Source: Haliclona indistincta
Taxonomy: Eukaryota; Porifera; Demospongiae; Haplosclerida; Chalinidae
Direction: 5' to 3'
Assembly (NCBI GenBank): GCA_964017065.1
Contig: OZ024786.1
Span: 8,747,047-8,811,046 of the forward strand
Length of the DNA: 64,000 nucleotides
Made by a program: the position numbers and the translations under genes. Under the pieces are notes generated by a model. It ran no database searches and was not told where the DNA came from. It saw only the letters and a list, made by a program, of their open reading frames with translations. How positions within the stretch are numbered: position 1 is the first letter of the stretch; each line of letters begins with the position of its first letter. This document shows positions 45,601 through 60,600 of this stretch, piece after piece.

Positions 45601-48600
45601 CTGTAATCAATTGGCTGTTTCTCGAAAAAATGAAGAACAGTGACTTTGAATTTTTTTTATACAGCAAGCAGAACAATCAAGTATAATAAATAGAAACGTT
45701 CATTAACTTTCAATTATGTTTGACTGAGTAGCAGCTATTTGTACAGGCATGCACTCAAAAATTTCCGGAGCATAAATACTCCTTTTCCCAAATTAGGTCA
45801 CGACTATTGTATCGTTAGTCCCTTGGTTTGCACATTGTTAGTAAATCATCTTCACAGACATGTTTCCTGTGCAAACAGACATGTTTCATCAGTTTCCTGT
45901 GCAACTATGTTGCTCTTGTGTAGTAATGTTACCTAATGTGTTCAGGTGACTCTACTCCACTAATGGAGGCTGCATCAGGAGGATATGCTGACATTGTGAA
46001 GCTGTTGTTAGACCATGGAGCCAACGTCAACGCCACATCAAGGTAATCTACTCTTGATTATGAGCGCAAGACAATGCATGTACGCAACCCATTGTAGACC
46101 TGTTCACATCATGTACAAAACTGTGATTGTACTTACAATAATCTGTTCTTTTATGCATTCAGCTAAAATATGCGCAACGGTTTTGCTGAATCTTCTAGTG
46201 TCTTGTTTGTGGGAAGTAATTTTACGTCAAGAATAAGTATGGAATTTTCCATTGCACGCTTACTTTTGCTTATTGTTGGAAGAGAGCTAACTTGGTCTTT
46301 GGCATCGTATCGTAAAGTGCAAGAAGCATATGTACGATAATAGTTATGTATATGTTGACCGTACGTATAAGTTAACCAACTTAACCCATGGCTGCCGAGG
46401 TGCCATGGGTTACCAATTTTGTAGCCCAGTAAGCTTGAGAATACTGCTCTTATGGTTACTAAACGAAGCGCTCAAGGTAGTAGAGCTTCCATAGAGGTCA
46501 CCAGAGGCGAATGACAGCGCGTTCCTGAAAGACGGCTGTGTAATCTTACGTGTTTTTTGACAATGCCGTCTTGTTGCTATGCTGTTGCTATGTGACATCA
46601 CTTCCTGGAAAATACTCGTATTGCCCATGGTATACGAGATATAGCCACCAAGCGGCGCCTTTGATTTTACGATCGCCTTGACTACAAGTGTACTATATCC
46701 ATTGTGATTTACTCACCTCATTTTTACTACAGTGTTGGTAATACTGCTCTGACGTATGCATGCTGTGGAGGGTTTGAGGATGTGGTCACCATCTTGCTAT
46801 CCCAAGGAGCTGATGTAGAGCATCAGAATGAGAACGGACACACACCATTGATGGAAGCTGCCTCGTGCGGACATGTTGGTGAGTGATCGATTATTAGCTA
46901 TTGAGACACATCACTAGATTATACTGTGAGTGGAACTGTTTTGTTATAGTCCTCTGTTCAGAAATACTTGTACTGTAGTTGTGAATTGTATTTTGATAGT
47001 AAAGGTATATATTTAGGTGAGTATACAATTTAGAAAAAGGTTGAAAAGATACATTAATTTTGTAATTAAGGTGGCAGGATACCAGAATTGATTATATTCA
47101 TGTCTTTAGCTAGTTTGCTTTATTTTCTAGCCATGGGTATTTGTACAGACGGACTGGCAGAGTGCAGTTTGCTTGTCTATCGATAGTCTTCGACCATACC
47201 AAGTTTCAGCTACAGTAGATCAAATTGTGGGATAGACAATTCTCCTATTCTTGGCTGCAGGACTTGTTGAGATAATAATTATGTAAAGCACGACCACAAT
47301 TGTTTACGTAGGCAAACAGCTTGTGAATAGTTGTGGTAACCATAGCAATGAATATTCTATATGTTAATAATGAGCGTACCCACCAGCTCAAGTGACCTTG
47401 TATTGTACATGTACAGTACTTTGACATTCCTGTGTGCTCATGCATTGAACAGTGATTGCTTAGTAACTGTGTTATAACATACACTATTACACTGACTGTA
47501 GTGCTTTAGCTTAACTTTCAGCTCCTTTCTTTCTCCTCTTTTCCCAGGAGTTGCGAAGCTATTGTTGCAATATGGAGCTAACATCAATACTCATTCAAAC
47601 GAGTACAAAGAGAGCGCTCTGACATTGGCTTGCTACAAGGGTCATCTTGAGATGGTGAAATTCCTTCTTGATGCTGGTCAGTATAGTATAGATATACTGC
47701 ATGTACCGTGTGTGTACGAGTGTTGGAAATTTATAGGAAAGGGGCATTGACATTTGTTTGAATCATGCTGTTGTGTATGGAGAGATCATTTTGGTGAATG
47801 ATAGGGTGTATAAAAGGGTCAGTCTGGTGAATGCTCTGTTTAATTTGGTGCTCAGTTCCTACATGTTGTGTAGTTGTTCTGCTTGTTCATGTATTATCTA
47901 TCATGTTTTGGTGAATGCTTGCCGATTCGCCAATTACCCCATGACATGTGAATAATATTGGTCCTTGAGCTAATTTGACAGTTTAGTGTTGACCACTATC
48001 ACCTGAAACATGCTTTAGAGCAAGCCTGCTTCCCAGTCACCATCTTAGCTAGTACCTGTGTATCATTAAGATTGAATACAGAGTTTATGTTGTTCAGGAG
48101 CAGATCAAGAACACAAGACTGACGAGATGCACACTGCACTAATGGAGGCTTGCATGGACGGTCATGTTGAGGTAGCCAGACTATTGCTGGACCACGGTGC
48201 CCAGGTAACAACACATTTTACACTGTTAGAACAGTCTTGCATGTACAGGTGTGTGGTGGATGTTTGTCAGTTCGTGCATTCAAGGGTTCAAATTAGCACT
48301 AGCCCGCTAGCCTGAGGCTAGTAAGATTTAGCTTGGGCTAGTAAAATGTACAGGTTGGTAGCCCAGCTGGCTAGAGATACTTGTAGACTTACTGCAGAAT
48401 GTGAGTAGAATCAAGTTCATAAAAGCATAAAATTATTTCATTGGGCTAGTTATAATTTAAGTTTACTAGCCCTGCTGGCTAAATTCAAAAGAAGTGCTCT
48501 GCGTGCATTTCACTAGATGCATCTTATGTATAAGCGTTCTTTACTAGGTATATGGTTATGTAACATTATACCATAGTACATGTGTTATTGACTCATGTCC

Positions 48601-51600
48601 ACAGTGTAGTGGTATATTTGTGTCATTGTGTGTTGTATTGTTATTGTAGGTCAACATGCCTGTGGACAGCTTTGAGTCGCCTCTCACCCTGGCAGCATGT
48701 GGTGGTCACTATGAGCTAGCTGGTTTACTCCTCTCTAAGGGAGCTGATCTAGAGGAGGTCAACGATGAAGGGTGAGTACATTCTATCCAATCCCTGGTCT
48801 TACAGTACAAGGCTATAAACGTGCATGATGCTTATTTGAATGACTAAATCAACCCTTGCTTTCCTTCATAAGAATAAGAGACACTGGCGGGGTTTTGTTT
48901 TGGGGGCGGAGGGAGGGTACTCGCTCCCCCTTGAACAATTCTTCCCCCTTGAACAATTCTTCCCCCTTGAACTATTCTTCCCCCTTGAACTAAAGAAATA
49001 TTCTGCCCCCTTGAACTATCTTGCCTCCTCTTGAGTCATACAATACCAGTATTGTTCTGTCAATGACTACATCTGTATCTGCCTCCCATTTTATTTACAG
49101 GTGCTTTGGTCACCTTGCAACAATTGTATATAAAACCGTTACCCTGCTTATAATTATTAGCCAACCATAGAGATCCATAGTGATCTCTCTTTATCTCAAG
49201 AATCATGTATACTCATCCCTTGATTGTTATTTGCAAGTACACTGTATTGCTAGATTATAGTCTTGTGATCATTTGTAAGCCTCATGACATGATCTACTGC
49301 TATAGTTAGCCTCATGACATGATCTACTGCTATAGTTAGCCTCATGACATGATCTACTGCTATAGTTAGCCTCATGACATGATCTACTGCTATAGTCAGA
49401 GCTGGTGTCTCTGTGACCTTCCAATACATGATATGGATCCGGCCGGGCTATGAAAATAATTTATGCTAATTGTTTTGCACAAGGAAAAATATTTCACTTC
49501 AAAAATTAACACAAGGAACGTCTCCTGCGTGTAAAAATTTCGTCTCTTGTGTTAGGCCTTGTACCCAGACTCTTTGGTGGCAATTTTCATTATACTGTAA
49601 GTGGGTGGTGAAATGCGTGGCGGCGATTGAGCCTGGTATTTAGCGTTTTGAATTAATGAGCTGTCAGAGCAGAAGCACGTGTCATGACGTATCAACGCCC
49701 ACCGAGATATCGTTATGACAACTTTGTTTCCAACATGGCTGCGCCTTCATTGCATTGATCAAGCGTCTGCGTCTCCCACAAGCCTGCCATTGCCTACCAT
49801 AAGAGCATCAAGTGGGACAATGCTTGCACAAAGAATATGACCCATGTATCTCCACAAAGAATCTTCTGCGCATGTGCGAATCAGTAGATACCAGACTCTC
49901 AATCGCTGCCCCGCATTTCACCACCCACGTATGATTAAAATTGCCTCCAGAGAACCTGGGTACGAGGCTACTCTTGCGTGTAAAAATTTTCAGTGGTGAA
50001 ATAATTTTTTTGTAGGACGATGGGCTACGAAAATATCTTTAAAATGTTTAAAATGAAAGTTTACTACTACCAAAATTTCCCGAATTATGGTATATTGTCC
50101 TGGCTATGTGCAAGTGGGGGGTACCCCGGAAAATGAGGAAAATGAGAGAAATTATACAAAAGCCACACAATAATTATACTTGTAAAAAAATGAAGGACTT
50201 GACTAAATTTTTTATTTGCACCCTTCGTAGCATCTTGCAAGCTCAGCCATTTTTCTTCTGTCTGCAATGTGTAAAGTGGTGTAATTTACACCAACGTGTA
50301 CTCTGTACGACACTGATACACACTTCAATGATTCCGCTGGTGTATATAATACGATGCAAGCTGCCTAAATATCCTGTCCTTGCAAGAGCACTACTGCGAG
50401 AGTGAGAACTGTGTTCAAGTGTACAACGCAAAGACAGGCGCTTGTTAAGATGTCGGTTAGCGTGCGTTACATTCCTTTTGATCGTTTGGATGCGGACCAC
50501 AAGAAAGCTCGGGTAGCGTTTAAAAAATACTTTACTGAAGTCCGCAAGATGTGAGTTCTTGTTAGAGATTTTTTGCAGCATTTTTCACTACTATATGATT
50601 GCAATACCTCTTCCTTCATGTAAAATGATGTGTCTGCCTGGTAGCAGTTTCTGCAAGTCCATGTATGTGCTGTGTGGTTTCCCCAAATATTGTTTTAAGC
50701 TGTTTTGTAGCAATTTATCTGTAGTATATAGTAGCAGGGTAGATATTTTGCACTAGAATTGGGTATACTGTACCTTTTATCAATGGTTTGATGTTGTTTA
50801 TATTGGGTGCTTGTTGCAATAGTCATAGAGAATGTTGTTCTGTATTTCTAATGTGGTCTGCATATACTATATTTTGTGTTTGGATTATTCATGGTTGCAA
50901 ATGTGCTGTAAAGATGATAGTTTACATTTGATGCAGATTTGTGATTGGTGCATGTCAAATTCTGTTCTTGATGCTTAATAAATATTTGTAATTCATTCGT
51001 GCTGTAGGCGACGCCAGCGTATTATTCAAGCTCGTCGGTAAGCTCATATTCTATGTGACGCGTCGTTTTACTGCTTGTGTCAGCATACACGTTCGTCGTA
51101 CACATGATATATCTCATTGCATTATTGTAGGGATTACTTGTATAGACAGCGGTGTCGGTGAGACCATATTATATGTTGTCGTTTGTGATTACTGTTGTTT
51201 CATGTGTGTTGATTTGCTCAGCTTCTGCAAGCACGCAAGCTTTGATCACGTGATAATCTGTTTGCTCTATGGTGTAAAATGCTTAGTGACGTTAAGCATG
51301 ATAGTGCTTACTACTTAATGACGTTAAGCATCAATTCAGCATGATAGATAGCAATGGAGCTACTTAGTTGACACGGTAGAACCAGTAATCGATCGCAATG
51401 GAGAGTAAAGAGCATTTTAAACCAGTGTCTAAAGCCTTCACAATATAATATCTAAATTTCTGCTGCTGTTCACAATATTTAGTTTGAGGATTGTGTTTCT
51501 AACCATTGCTGTGCATTTCGAGCATTGCTTGTATCTGTATTCAACTATGTCGTACACCATATTATTTTCTTGCTAATTCCGAGTTTTTTTTTTTGATGAC

Positions 51601-54600
51601 ACATTTCAAAAGATTTGTGTTAATCGTGCTAATTTGGCTGCTAATGAGCTTGGCTTTGAGTACTGTAGTTGTTTTTCCACGTTGTCCTTTGACCTGAGCT
51701 CAAGTTTGCTATGCTCATATTTTCTTGCTAATTCCCAGGCTTTTTGAGGACACATTTCAAAAGATTCGTGTAAATCGTGCTAATTTGGCTGCTAATGAGC
51801 TTGACTTTGAGTACTGTAGTTGTTTTTCCGCTTTATGTACCTTTGACCTGAGCTCAAGTTTGCTATGCTCATAATTATTTTCTTGCTAATTCCGAAAGCT
51901 TTTTGAGGACACATTTCAAAAGATTCGTGTAAATCGTGCTAATTTGGCTGCTAGTAAGCTTGGCTTTGAGTACTGTAGGTGTAAAACAGTATCCTGTTTT
52001 TCCACCATGTCCTTCGACCTGCGCTCATGTTTGCAATGCTTACGTCACATTTGACTACAGCAGCATTACTAAACATGTTTGTTTTTGACACTGGCTTAGC
52101 AAAATACAATTATTTGTCTGAGCAGACTTGCTTTTCGAAATACCGAGCTACATGTGTCAACACTCACTCAATAATACTATAAGATACTCGTGTATAGTTT
52201 GTGATTTGTTTACTCAATAGTGGTGGTCTGGATAGCGACGAGGAGGATGAAGACCAGTTTGAAGTGTGCGTAACAGATGGACAGTAGATCAAATACTAAT
52301 TATTTGTGTACAAATAGCTGTGTATATGTAATTATTTTGTACATTAACTGCTTGTGTTAAAAAATGGTTATGTACAGCACCTTGTCTGAGCTGACTCACT
52401 CACTGTCTGTCTCAGTCCGTTGATTGTTTCACATCCAGTCAGTAGAGCGTTAATTCTGTGTGTTTACTCGGAGGTTCAAGAAGACAGTTGCTGTGTGTGG
52501 TCCATGCTGCTCACACTGTCTTACAGCCTCTTGTTGTTGTTAGTCTCCTATAGTAACAATCGACTGCCCTTTGGTGTTACAGTGTCTGCAAAAGTACCTC
52601 AGACACTGTGATACAATAGGGGCAACATTGTACATGTATAATTCTACCATGTTAATTCTTTGCATGCTTGTTCACCATTATACGCTCCTAGTAACACTCT
52701 TCTGCTCTATGGTACTGCAGTGTTTGCAGAAAGTGCCTAAAACACTGTTACACGATAAGGGCGACATTAATGTAAATGTGACCATTTGCATGCTTGTTCA
52801 CCTATTCATTGAGCTGCTCTGGTTGATGTGTATTGCTGTGTGTATGATGTCTCCCTCCTCTTCTTTAGCTATACACCATTAATGGAGGCTGCTAGGGAAG
52901 GTCACGAGGAAGTGGTACAGTTGATCGTGAAGCACGGTGAGTGCTAGCACCATAACCTTATTCAACAAAAAAGTTTAATAAAAAAAAGAAAAGTGTAGGG
53001 ATAATCATGCCAACATGTTATCATTGCCGATCAGCAATGATAACATGTTATTTGTAAGAAAAAGAATTCTGTGGTATACTAGATTTACTTTTTTTCTTTC
53101 TAGGTGCTAATGTTAATTTTCAAACCGAGGAGACCCAGGAAACAGCTCTGACTCTAGCTTGCTGTGGTGGTTTCCTCGAGGTTGTGCAGTTTCTCATCGA
53201 CCATGGAGCTGACATTGAGCTAGGTGCAAGTACTCCCATGATGGAAGCCGCTCAGGAGGGTCATATCGACATCGTCAAGTTCTTGATCAGCAAGGGAGCT
53301 AATATTCACGCTGTCACTAACACGCTCGACACGGCTCTGACGTACGCTTGTGCAAACGGGCACACCCAGATTTCTGAGCTGTTGATATCGTGTGGAGCTG
53401 AAGTGGTGAGAGGAGAGAGAGAGAGCTGCCGATAGCCCAGTGTAGTGGTGCATGGTGTAGACAAATCAGATACAGTTTAGCTGTTTTAGTATGAAATAGT
53501 AGCTAGGCTACCTAACAAAGCATTTCAAGAAAATATTATTCAAGAGTGAGTAGCTACAATGTAGGCAACTATTATGATTTTTGAATAATCAGTATTTTAT
53601 ACACTATCCTAACATAATCATTGTTTAGCTATGAGGAATGAGGAATTGTATATTTGTTGTTTTAGGAGCACAAGAGTGAGGGAGGAAGAACTCCACTGAT
53701 GAAGGCTGCTCGGGCTGGTCACCTCGATACTGTGCGCTTTCTCGTTTCGAAAGGTGCAGTATATTTGTGTATATGCAGTTTCACTCACTTGTTTGTGGCG
53801 CAATTACTGTACAAGCGCGTTTATACAGCAAATTCCATGGCGTTCACCTCAAGCAACCACTTCTTGTTCAACACAAACGAGTTCTTGTACTGTGGAAGGA
53901 GTTCTTGTTCTGCTTGCTAGACTGCAGCTGCTCTTATGTAGACTCTTCCACTATAGTATTTATAAGCGCTACAAGTAGACGCCTATTTCCGCAGAGTTGT
54001 GTGACTTGCGTGTTATTGCGCATATCCGTTCGTTATTTTAGTTGGTCTGCGAGGTGTTGCATTATTTTTTGGTTTGCTGCATACTCGTGGTATTGTGCTG
54101 TTCAAGCTCTGTTGTTTCTGGTATTCATCAGTTGCTGTGCTCTCAATACTTGTCTTGTTGCTTCTACTGCTGTTCTATAGTTAGTAATCTTGCACTGCAA
54201 GTGCTGTCTTGTGTTGCCTGAACTTTTTTACCAACTGCTCTGTTCTATCAGTGCTGTATTTTATTGTTTTTTTTTCTTTTGTTCAGGTGTTGACGTTAAC
54301 CACAATACTGGTACCAACGACCACACTGTGCTGTCTCTAGCCAGTGCTGGAGGCCATCTTGCAGTGGTGCAGTACCTGTTGATGCAAGGAGCTGATCCCT
54401 CCTACGTGCTCAAAGTAAGTCACTGCAAAAAAAACACTAATAATAATGTATTACTCTGAGCATTGTATTGATGTAACTGCAGTACTTTAGCTAAAGCATA
54501 GCACAGTATCTTAATGCATCTTCACGGTGTTGAATAGCTGCAATACTCTGTATAAAAAGAACACTGAGCTGCAATACTGTATTCTACAGTTTATTTATTT

Positions 54601-57600
54601 GTTGTTTATCTCGAGTTTTATTTTGTTCAGGATAATTCGTCTATGCTGATAGAAGCTGCTCGTGGAGGTCACTCAGGTGTTGTTAATCTACTGCTACGCC
54701 AGCCTCGCTTCACTGAGGCACTCCGCAACCAGATACTAGCCAGTCGACAGGCGGCAGCCGTCACTACTGAGCAACAACAACTATCGCAAGGAAGAAAGAG
54801 AACTCGGTCACACCCTCACCAGGTGAGATATTGCTGCTGTGGTGTCATCATGACCTGAGCATAGCACATAGTGTGAACGAATCGTGTGACTGAATCACGA
54901 TGGTGGTGGTTAGCGGATTTTCTTTGGTACTTATACCACTTGCATTTTTGACAGTTCAGCTTCACGATGTAAAAACCATAGTTCAATCTTCACCTTGTAT
55001 TGTCAACATTTTTGTTGAAGTTCAAAGAGTAACAGACTCTAATGTATAGGACATTTGAGAATAGCACTATCTATTGTAATGTTTACAATTATAGAATAGA
55101 CTAAAATAAATTGTGCAGTATTAATTCATCGAACAATAGGAAGTACATGTACTTGTAATAGATAAGTAAACAGTAATAAGACTAACTACTTCACTGAGGT
55201 GTAATGGAAGGAAACAACCAAAAAGAATTAACTGTAGGACACAATACCTAAACCAGGTCAGGTAAAGGAGGTAAAGTTACAAGTACCTACATGTAAGACA
55301 AAGGGAGTGTTACCTTGCTGTATAGCCATTGATAAGATATGCGTTGCGATAAAAATTATGAGGTGGTGTTAGCACGCCAAAAATTTTTTTAAGAAAGCTA
55401 AAACAGTTGTATGGAATTTTAAATGTGATCTCTCCAAGCATAAAGCAGACTGGGAAATGTATTTGGTCAGAACTTACATTGCCAAAATTTACATCATGTA
55501 GAAATTATACAGTACTGATTGTACACAAAAATGTACACTTTGAAGCATGTTTGAATATTATAGTCTTACAAACCATGTTTGCCTCTCACCATGCCCACCA
55601 CTGCACTTGCCATGACTTGCACACACAGCCTGCTGTAACTACATGTGTAGCTAGCTCTCAGCACTGGTGCCTGGACAAGAAATGGTTAATATTGTTAGGC
55701 ATCATCACTGCATACATGAGACTTTATTCTTTAGTGTACATGTATAAATAATTATATTTCAAGTGTAGCTGGTTCTTGTGAAATCGTATAATATTACAGT
55801 ATACAGTAGATTACAGCAGTATTGATGGTATCATTGTCTTTCTCTTCCTAGATGTCAGGGAAGTCCAGGAAGAAGGCTCAAAAGCCAGCGTCCGTTAGCG
55901 GCACGGCATCATCGACAGCCACAGAAGAAAGCGCCACTCAATTCGACAGCCAGCTTCTTTCTATGGCCGCTAAATATCGCCTCCACCCTCAATATCTCCA
56001 GACTCTTCAGTCTTTTCCTCCACCTCAATCCCTTCAAAACAAACCGGAATCATCCACTAACGCAGGGCAGGACTCTGCAAGTGGCGGAGCGGGTCTCCCG
56101 CAAGGGTTAGGTGCGGCCAAGACGTCTCCCCCGTCGCTCACACACAATCACACAGTCACTGATGTGACCGGGCAGCAAGATGAAGGAGAACCACCCACTA
56201 CTCAAGAACAGCAACCAACGTCCAACGGTCAACCGCCACCAGGCGAAGAAGATCCAAGCAAGTTCACGCTGAACCCTAGCTACAACTTCAACCAAGCTGT
56301 GCTGAGCGGTCTTCCGTTCACTCCCAATATTCCCCAGGGAGCAGTTCCGGCAGCCTTCACAGTACCGCCTAGTCAAGAATCTTCATCGAAGGCTACAGGA
56401 AAGCCGCCTCCTTCCTCAAGGTATCTTCTGCCGTCAATATTCGCTCAAAATCAAAGCTACGCAGAAGCGTCGCCAGAGTACCTGATGTCGCAAGAGGCAT
56501 TGCAGAACCACATGATCGATTTCGCAAAACAGCAAGCATTGGTTACTGTGCTCGAAGGCTTGGTGATGCAGAACGAAGCACAGAAAGGAGAAGAGATTTC
56601 TGAGTCACGGACACACCAAGAAGAAGATGCAGGTGGAGGAGAAGAAAGATTAAGAAATAATGCGTCTCTTAAGACGAACGATCTAGAGGTCCCTCTGGAA
56701 GCTAAACCCAGTAACGACGATAGACATAGTGCTTCGTCTAAACCGATCAATCTACAACAATCTTTAATCGGAGTATCCACGGCCCTGGGTAATCTTCAAG
56801 TGCCTTTTGTGGATGGTGTCAGCGGCGAAAGCCCCACAGACCTTCTCAGACCGCCAGGCAGCAACGAAGATTACGTTATCGACAAACGATATCTCGAAGC
56901 TTTTCAAAGTCAAATGCTGGCTAGTTTGGAGCAAGCAGGGCTGTGTATTCCCAGCTTAGTAGCCTCTAATCTCGAAGGCAGCGCTGCTCCTCAGCCGCCA
57001 TCCAGTGAATCAATGAACTCTACTCACAACTCGACTCAGCCTACAATTCCCCGCCCCCAAACCCCGCCTCTTTCTTCAGCACAGACGCCTTATCCTCTCG
57101 ATTCTCATGGCACGAAGCCACCCAGTCACCATCTTGCTCTTCAAAGCTCGGCAACTACAGACGTCACTCGAGAGCCACAACAGGAGCCACCTCTCTCGAG
57201 CTCCTTCATGATCAATGCTAACTTTCCTGAAGATATTCCACCGCCAACTGACCTGATCCCCGATCATGTGAGTGTCATGTGACTTATTACTGTATGTGCA
57301 CTGCTCGCAGAATGTATAAGTACACTTGCATTTCACGTATGATACAGCCAATGCTTGCTCACACGGTAGTGCCTACTGTAGTAATAATCTTGATAGCTGG
57401 GTAATTTGACTGTATAGTGGATAACTTTTGCAGAAGAAATTTCCGTGCGTGAGTTACAGACTATTCACAAATACTTTTGCCTTGTTATAGTATAAAAATA
57501 GGCGACCATTGATTTTCTCATTCGTGGAAATTTTCTTCTGCAATAGCTTCATGTTATAGGCATCAGTACATGTATGTTACTTGTCTCTTTGTATTGTAGC

Positions 57601-60600
57601 TTCGTCATTTGCTAGCTCGTGAGTACAGTGGAGAAATGTTGTGTGACAGTGTCTCATCGTCCGAGGGAGAAGCGGACGATGAAGATGAAGATGATGAAGA
57701 GGAGGAGGAAGGAGAGGATGAGGACTATGATGAGGAGGGATGTGATGAAGATGATGGAGAAATAGGATCAGGTTAGTTAGACACAAGCTGGTAGCAAGTT
57801 AAGAGTGGGATGTGCTAGCAACTTACTGTACGTAACTTTGACATTCTATACATCATGTGTGTAGAGGTGTAGTATTTCTATACTACAGTGGAACCTCTCT
57901 AAGATGGACATCAGTCCATATCATAGCGGGAAATTTTGCGAATGGAGCATTTCGTGAATAATATTTTCACGAATCAACTAAAACAAGACATTAGAGGATA
58001 TAATTTTACGAATATTTTCTGTGCATGTACATGTTAATATTTTCACCCTCAAAAGTTTCCTGCTGTACTGTACTACATGTATATTGCTTTACAGTGGAAC
58101 CCCTCTTAGCAGGCACCCCTCATTCCTCTATAATGGACACTTACTGAATCCCAAATATAACCCACGTAATGTATAATAAACCCCTGACCAGAGGTGATAC
58201 CCTCTCTATAATGGTAGTAGCCTTTTGAATTGATTCTACAGTGTGCATGTACCGTTACATAACTTTGTAGATATTCTCCAATACGGAATTGAGTTGTGTA
58301 ATTTTTCATTTTGTCAATTTTATGTTATTCACAGATTCATCATTTCTAGCGCTGGATCCTAACCTTCCTCTCGGCTCATATGAACCAGCAATCGATATTG
58401 ACCAACAGACTGAGAGTAACCATGACACAGCGCTGACACTAGCTGCTGCTGGTGAGTTGCAACCTTCTCATTAGTCTTTATTATCGCACAAATTTATTTT
58501 GAGACTTTAAAAAACTGTTTCGTGTTGGTTCATGTCACATTCTGACTCGGTGATTTATTTACAAGTGTGGGTTTTTGAAAAATAGCATTTTTACGACTCA
58601 ATGGAGACACGTGTGTACATGTGAACTAGTCGTATAGAAGATAAGCCTTTTATGGTTTTGGAATAGCTAGTAGCTTAGCCTATTCTGATCTACTGGCGAG
58701 CCTGTGCCCAGTGATACCGTATTTCTTCAAAAAAATTCGGCGCAAATAAATAATTTTAGATTTCCTTGCCCAATATTTGGAGGCAGAAGTTCCAGAAGTG
58801 TCAAATAATTGGAGGTGTGGCGACAAGCATGTGTTTTGAACGAGAACGCGTCTACAGCTCTTTTCCATGAAGTACAGGACTTTTCACGTCGTGCTGTTGG
58901 CTTACTATGACGAAGAACAAAAGCGCTTGCCGAAATTTGGAGGTTTAGTACGCATTTCAGCGACTAGTTGCCGAAAAATACTGTATACTACTGAAATACT
59001 GTAACATAATTTTGTGTTTTGTGAAAATTTTAGTGTTTGGGTGCTATTTTTATGTTCTTTATACTCGATTGTGTATTCACCATACAGGAGGTCATGACGA
59101 GCTAGTGGAACTACTGTTAGCTCAAGGATCTAATATAGAACACAGAGACAAAAAAGGTATATAGATTATTGCCTTTCTGATATTTTGGCTGACTGTATGC
59201 ATGTCTTATAATTGTATATCTAAATCTCAAAGTTTCTTAAAATAAATGCTAGAAAAATAATTGCAGACTGTAAGATTGACATGTATGACCCTTTTTAGAT
59301 AAACACTTAACTTGTTGGTATACATACATGTATGTATCTTCCTTCTTTTTGGGTCTCTTCAATGAGTTTCTCCTCCTCATTGATCTCTAGATTGAATGAT
59401 CCTTTAAAAAATAATCTTTTGTCTTATAATACATTGTGTATACTATAACCATGATTGTATTATTGTTCTTTTCCATCCTTGTCTAGGCTGTACTCCAATC
59501 ATCTTGGCTGCTAACTCAGGTCACACTCTCACAGTAGCTATCCTACTGGAGCACAATGCTGACATTGAGGCACAGACTGACCGCACTAAAGACACTGCTC
59601 TATCACTGGCATGCTCCTCTGGCAGACATGAGGTGGGTGTATAACGTTTTCACAAAATAAGGTACACATGTAAAACAATCATTATGGAAATTTGGTCCTC
59701 ATGCATAATTTTTAATGATCGTTGGCATAGGAAAGTGTTGTCATCTTTTCAACTTCAAACACTGCCGAGTAAAAAATTTTGTACCTGTGTAGCATTATAA
59801 GGTACAGTGTATATCCACTCTGGTGTACGAACCCCTGGTTAAACATTGATAGATTGCATTTGCACTCGATCTGCAAAAATCCTTTTTTGGCGAATCTAGG
59901 ATCAGCCAACCCACATACGTGTGTGTGTTGAACTAGAATGTTTTTTGAGTGTTCTAGTGCTGAGAAAGATCGTGCTATCGCTATAAACACAGCATTGGGC
60001 TGACCTGACTTGCGTCAATCCTGGTTGAGTGCGGACATGTGCTAGCCGAGGTGATTTCAACCCAGATTCGACCCGGGTTTCTAGTGTGGACACGCCTTTA
60101 AACTCATTTATTGGTTCATATATTTATCGCTTTTCTCTAGGGGTGGGACGAATGTACTATGTGAACTATCGAACATTCTGTTGAACAAACGAACGAATGT
60201 TCGAATCATTCTTTGTGCATTAAATTAATGGTAACAAAACAAAAACACATCATTATGACAAAAAAAATTAGTTTTATGACCTCACTACAGATTGATTCAT
60301 TATCAAATTAATGCCTTATCTATGTATATAAATAGCATTTTTGAGCAATAGTGGGTGTGGCATGAATGTTCGAAAGGAGATAAAAACTTCGAATGTTTTG
60401 TTTACGAACGAATGTTCGAATATTCAAAGCTTTGTCCCAGCCCTACTTTTCTCTATTTCTCTCTCAAGGTTGTTGAGCTACTATTAGAGAAAGGAGCTAA
60501 CTATGAACATCGTAATGTGTCTGACTACACTCCTCTATCACTGGCTGCCTCAGGTGGATATGTTAATGTTATCAAACTGCTTCTCAAATACAAAGCAGAC

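Noticed and set aside
53754..54180. Overlapping open frames up to 137 codons in ANKHD1 intron 11
   Set aside because: Cysteine/phenylalanine-rich translation of T-rich intron with no domain, and the flanking exons join in phase without it.
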